From: a virus | Direction: 5' to 3' (one strand) | DNA length: 64,000 nucleotides | IMG/VR virus record: IMGVR_UViG_3300009008_000005 | Span: 62,001 to 126,000 of that record | Shown here: positions 62,322-64,000 of the stretch, piece by piece | Layout: each line of letters starts with the position of its first letter | Position numbering within the stretch: the stretch's first letter is position 1 | Program-made: the position numbers and the translations under genes | The notes under the pieces: model-generated | The model's input: the letters and a program-made list of their open reading frames with translations, nothing else | The model's database searches: none | What the model was told of the DNA's origin: nothing

Positions 62322-63648
62322 GTACGGACTTCTCGGAGACGTGGGCGATCTGGACCAGGAGATCCATGTAGGCCTCCTGCGAAAGCTCAGATGCGTACTT
62401 CTTGGAGTAGTCCACGAGCCAGGCAGAGACCTCCTGCCTGGAGAGCGTCCCGTTGGGGGAGGCGGGTGCAGGTTCGGCGGGAGCCTCGGGCTTCTTGGTG
62501 GCCAGGAGAGACGGCTGTACCGCCTCCACCTTGACAGGCTTACGGGTGGCCGGCTTCTCCTCCAAGGTCATGAGAGCATTCGGCCTACGCTTGGACCAGC
62601 GGCGGATCGTGCAGAACTTGGCGGGCTTCTTCGTGAGGCGAGTCGTGAACTCCATGGCCCAAGTGGGGAGCTTCTCGTACCACCCCTCAGGATCTATGAC
62701 ACCATTGACCTCATCGATCAGTGCACCACACCCACTGCAGTGAGTATACGAGCGGCCCCGACCAGAAGTTGCACTGCGCTCGCTCTTGTACCCACAGGGG
62801 CAGTCGATGGTGGTTCCCTTACGGGTCTTCGTGATCTTGGCCTTCTTCCCCTCCAAAGAGAGCAGGAGCTTATGGTGATCCTCAATCTCTTTCTTGCTGT
62901 GGTCATAACGGAACGGGCGCTTACGCAGACGACCGAAGTACTTCGCCAGCATGACGTCGTACCAGAGGCGTCCGGTCTTCGCATCTTTGGCTGCACCCAG
63001 GTACAACGTGAAGTTGTCGGTGCTAAGTCCGAGATCGTCCAGGTGGGTGATGATGATGTGAACGGCGTACTCTCCACGCTCGTTGGGTGCCCTGTTGACT
63101 CCCTTGTACCCATGATACTTCTTCTGGCCCGCAACATCGGGGATGGGGGTGGATACTTCGGTCTTAGGCTCCGGAGAAGCCTTGGCCTCAGCCAGAGTGG
63201 ACTTGAAAACCTTGGGGTTGAATATCGCCATCAGCTCCTCTTCAGGCTTGGCACTGCCGTCGTAGTAGACCCTTCGTCCACAACCTTCGCATCGCCAGTA
63301 GTTGAACACAGTCCCCTTCCTAGGGGCGTGGAAAGTGCACCCGCACTCGCAGGTGACATCGTGAGTACCGTCAAGCCGACCCTTAATCGACGCAGTCCCT
63401 TCTTCCGGGAGCATCATGGCCCACACGGACTTCTCGACTTCATCCTGTGGATGGTTAGTGTCGTACCTCCCGAGCAGTAGCGCAGCACGGTCCCAAGCCA
63501 TGGCGGCGTTGGGAGCAGTAAGGAAACCACCGAGCGTGATATTGCCCGGCCTGTGAGGGGCACCGATATATGCCCTCCACTTTTTAGATGAGGAATCAAA
63601 CGTAATACCGTGAAATTCCGGGAACTCTTGCCGCTTCACTTCACCCAT
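62314..63648 (-). CDS. Protein with two AP2-like domains and two zinc ribbons
   Basis: 444 residues. AP2-like domains at about 10-62 (GITFDSSSKKWRAYIG...AAMAWDRAALLLGR) and 175-245 (KYHGYKGVNR...YDVMLAKYFGR), each followed by a zinc ribbon (CECGC..CEGC; CPCGY..CSGC). No HNH motif, so DNA binding rather than cutting is likely. Pro/Ala-rich tail. Confidence 0.7.
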   Translation of the reverse strand: MGEVKRQEFPEFHGITFDSSSKKWRAYIGAPHRPGNITLGGFLTAPNAAMAWDRAALLLGRYDTNHPQDEVEKSVWAMMLPEEGTASIKGRLDGTHDVTCECGCTFHAPRKGTVFNYWRCEGCGRRVYYDGSAKPEEELMAIFNPKVFKSTLAEAKASPEPKTEVSTPIPDVAGQKKYHGYKGVNRAPNERGEYAVHIIITHLDDLGLSTDNFTLYLGAAKDAKTGRLWYDVMLAKYFGRLRKRPFRYDHSKKEIEDHHKLLLSLEGKKAKITKTRKGTTIDCPCGYKSERSATSGRGRSYTHCSGCGALIDEVNGVIDPEGWYEKLPTWAMEFTTRLTKKPAKFCTIRRWSKRRPNALMTLEEKPATRKPVKVEAVQPSLLATKKPEAPAEPAPASPNGTLSRQEVSAWLVDYSKKYASELSQEAYMDLLVQIAHVSEKSVRV

Positions 63649-63677
63649 CGCATACCTCCCTGGTTGTAGCTCTTTCG

Positions 63678-63697
63678 GCTGGGACTCTTATAACATT
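63678..63697 (-). promoter_or_regulatory. Phage promoter (minus)
   Basis: TTATAAGAGTCCCAGCC, 30 bases before the AP2 gene. Confidence 0.5.
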
Positions 63698-63831
63698 ATA
63701 AAAGTCCATTTTAGGTAACTCCCCTAACGGGGTAGCACTATAAGCTCTATTTTTTCCTTGGGTGGTCAATCGGAATCTCGTCATGCTTACTTTGTAGATC
63801 GCCAGGTTTGCTGAGTCAAGTAAAAAATTTG

Positions 63832-63853
63832 AGGCATAAGACAAGTGCGGGTA
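63832..63853 (+). promoter_or_regulatory. Phage promoter
   Basis: GAGGCATAAGACAAGTGCGG. Confidence 0.6.
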
Positions 63854-63875
63854 GAATAGACGCTCGGAGGTGCAC

Positions 63876-64000
63876 ATGGATCCGTACGTAAAGCACATTG
63901 TTTTCGAGGCGTTAGCTCTAGGATTCGCATCGGTTGGGAGCCGTGTGAAAAATCTTGAGGAGCGCCTGAATAAGCGTCTTATACTAAAAAACGAGCGTAT
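63876..64000 (+). CDS. Partial small protein, runs off window
   Basis: At least 41 codons, starting MDPYVKHIVFEALALGFASV. CGGAGGTGCAC precedes the ATG. The amphipathic N-terminus is followed by a charged helix. Confidence 0.55.
   Translation, partial: MDPYVKHIVFEALALGFASVGSRVKNLEERLNKRLILKNER

Noticed and set aside
62301-62322. GTGTATAAGTCTGAGG as a minus promoter
   Set aside because: It is the start codon and first codons of the 62019 gene, so the match is probably chance.
1-64000. CRISPR array
   Set aside because: No regularly spaced direct repeats; the dispersed palindrome copies are kilobases apart.

Overview
The window looks like part of a large double-stranded DNA bacteriophage genome. 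Genes are small and tightly packed, often overlapping as ATGA, with strong GGAGG ribosome binding sites. There is an endolysin, a holin-like protein, a pectate-lyase-fold tail spike, a tail-assembly-chaperone-like pair with a -1 slippery site, an HNH endonuclease, an AP2-domain protein and about 38 tRNA genes. No terminase, portal, major capsid or polymerase gene was recognised. The host cannot be named from the sequence. None of the tRNAs that were checked encodes CCA.

Layout. 1-1.7 kb: HTH and Zn-ribbon genes. 1.7-4.4 kb: a hexapeptide acetyltransferase running into a QueC-like/double-glycosyltransferase fusion on the opposite strand. 4.5-10.5 kb: plus-strand cassettes of small proteins, two beta-grasp (ubiquitin-like) candidates, an RlmN-like radical SAM enzyme, an HD hydrolase and a membrane/coiled-coil pair. 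10.5-16.2 kb: minus-strand HNH gene and a dense tRNA array with five interspersed CDSs. The tRNA set, including a separate Pro at 5.05 kb, covers all 20 amino acids. 16.2-16.6 kb: divergent promoters and a strongly structured plus-strand RNA. 16.6-25.4 kb: minus-strand virion-type genes (tail spike, basic glycine-rich proteins, ART-like protein, metalloprotease-like protein, holin). 25.4-34.8 kb: plus-strand cassettes (endolysin, SPFH lipoprotein, E2-like pair, small paralogues). 34.9-40.5 kb: minus-strand small proteins. 40.7-43.6 kb: plus-strand HAD phosphatase, small regulators and a tRNA-like RNA. 43.6-51.7 kb: long minus-strand operon including the frameshifting pair. 51.9-61.4 kb: mostly plus-strand small paralogous families, with a minus-strand GNAT and a 480-residue basic repeat protein. 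61.4-63.6 kb: minus-strand genes ending upstream in an AP2/Zn-ribbon protein. The last plus-strand gene runs off the end.

Expression. A phage-specific promoter, consensus roughly GGNATAAGAANAGTGAACC (core TATAAGA), precedes most transcription units. Each is usually fused directly to the previous unit's U-tract hairpin terminator, so the genome is a chain of insulated cassettes. A perfect-armed palindrome, TATTTCGNCGAAATA, occurs ten times. Four copies abut such promoters, which suggests a phage regulon controlled by one DNA-binding protein.

The most unusual items are the structured RNAs at 16.43-16.59 and 55.43-55.62 kb, a tRNA whose anticodon arm is a GNRA-capped hairpin, five tRNA-Leu genes with short variable loops, a shared C-terminal basic tail (G-S/T-R-L-x-R-L-x-x-R-R) on eight otherwise unrelated proteins, and candidate ubiquitin-like and E2-like proteins.
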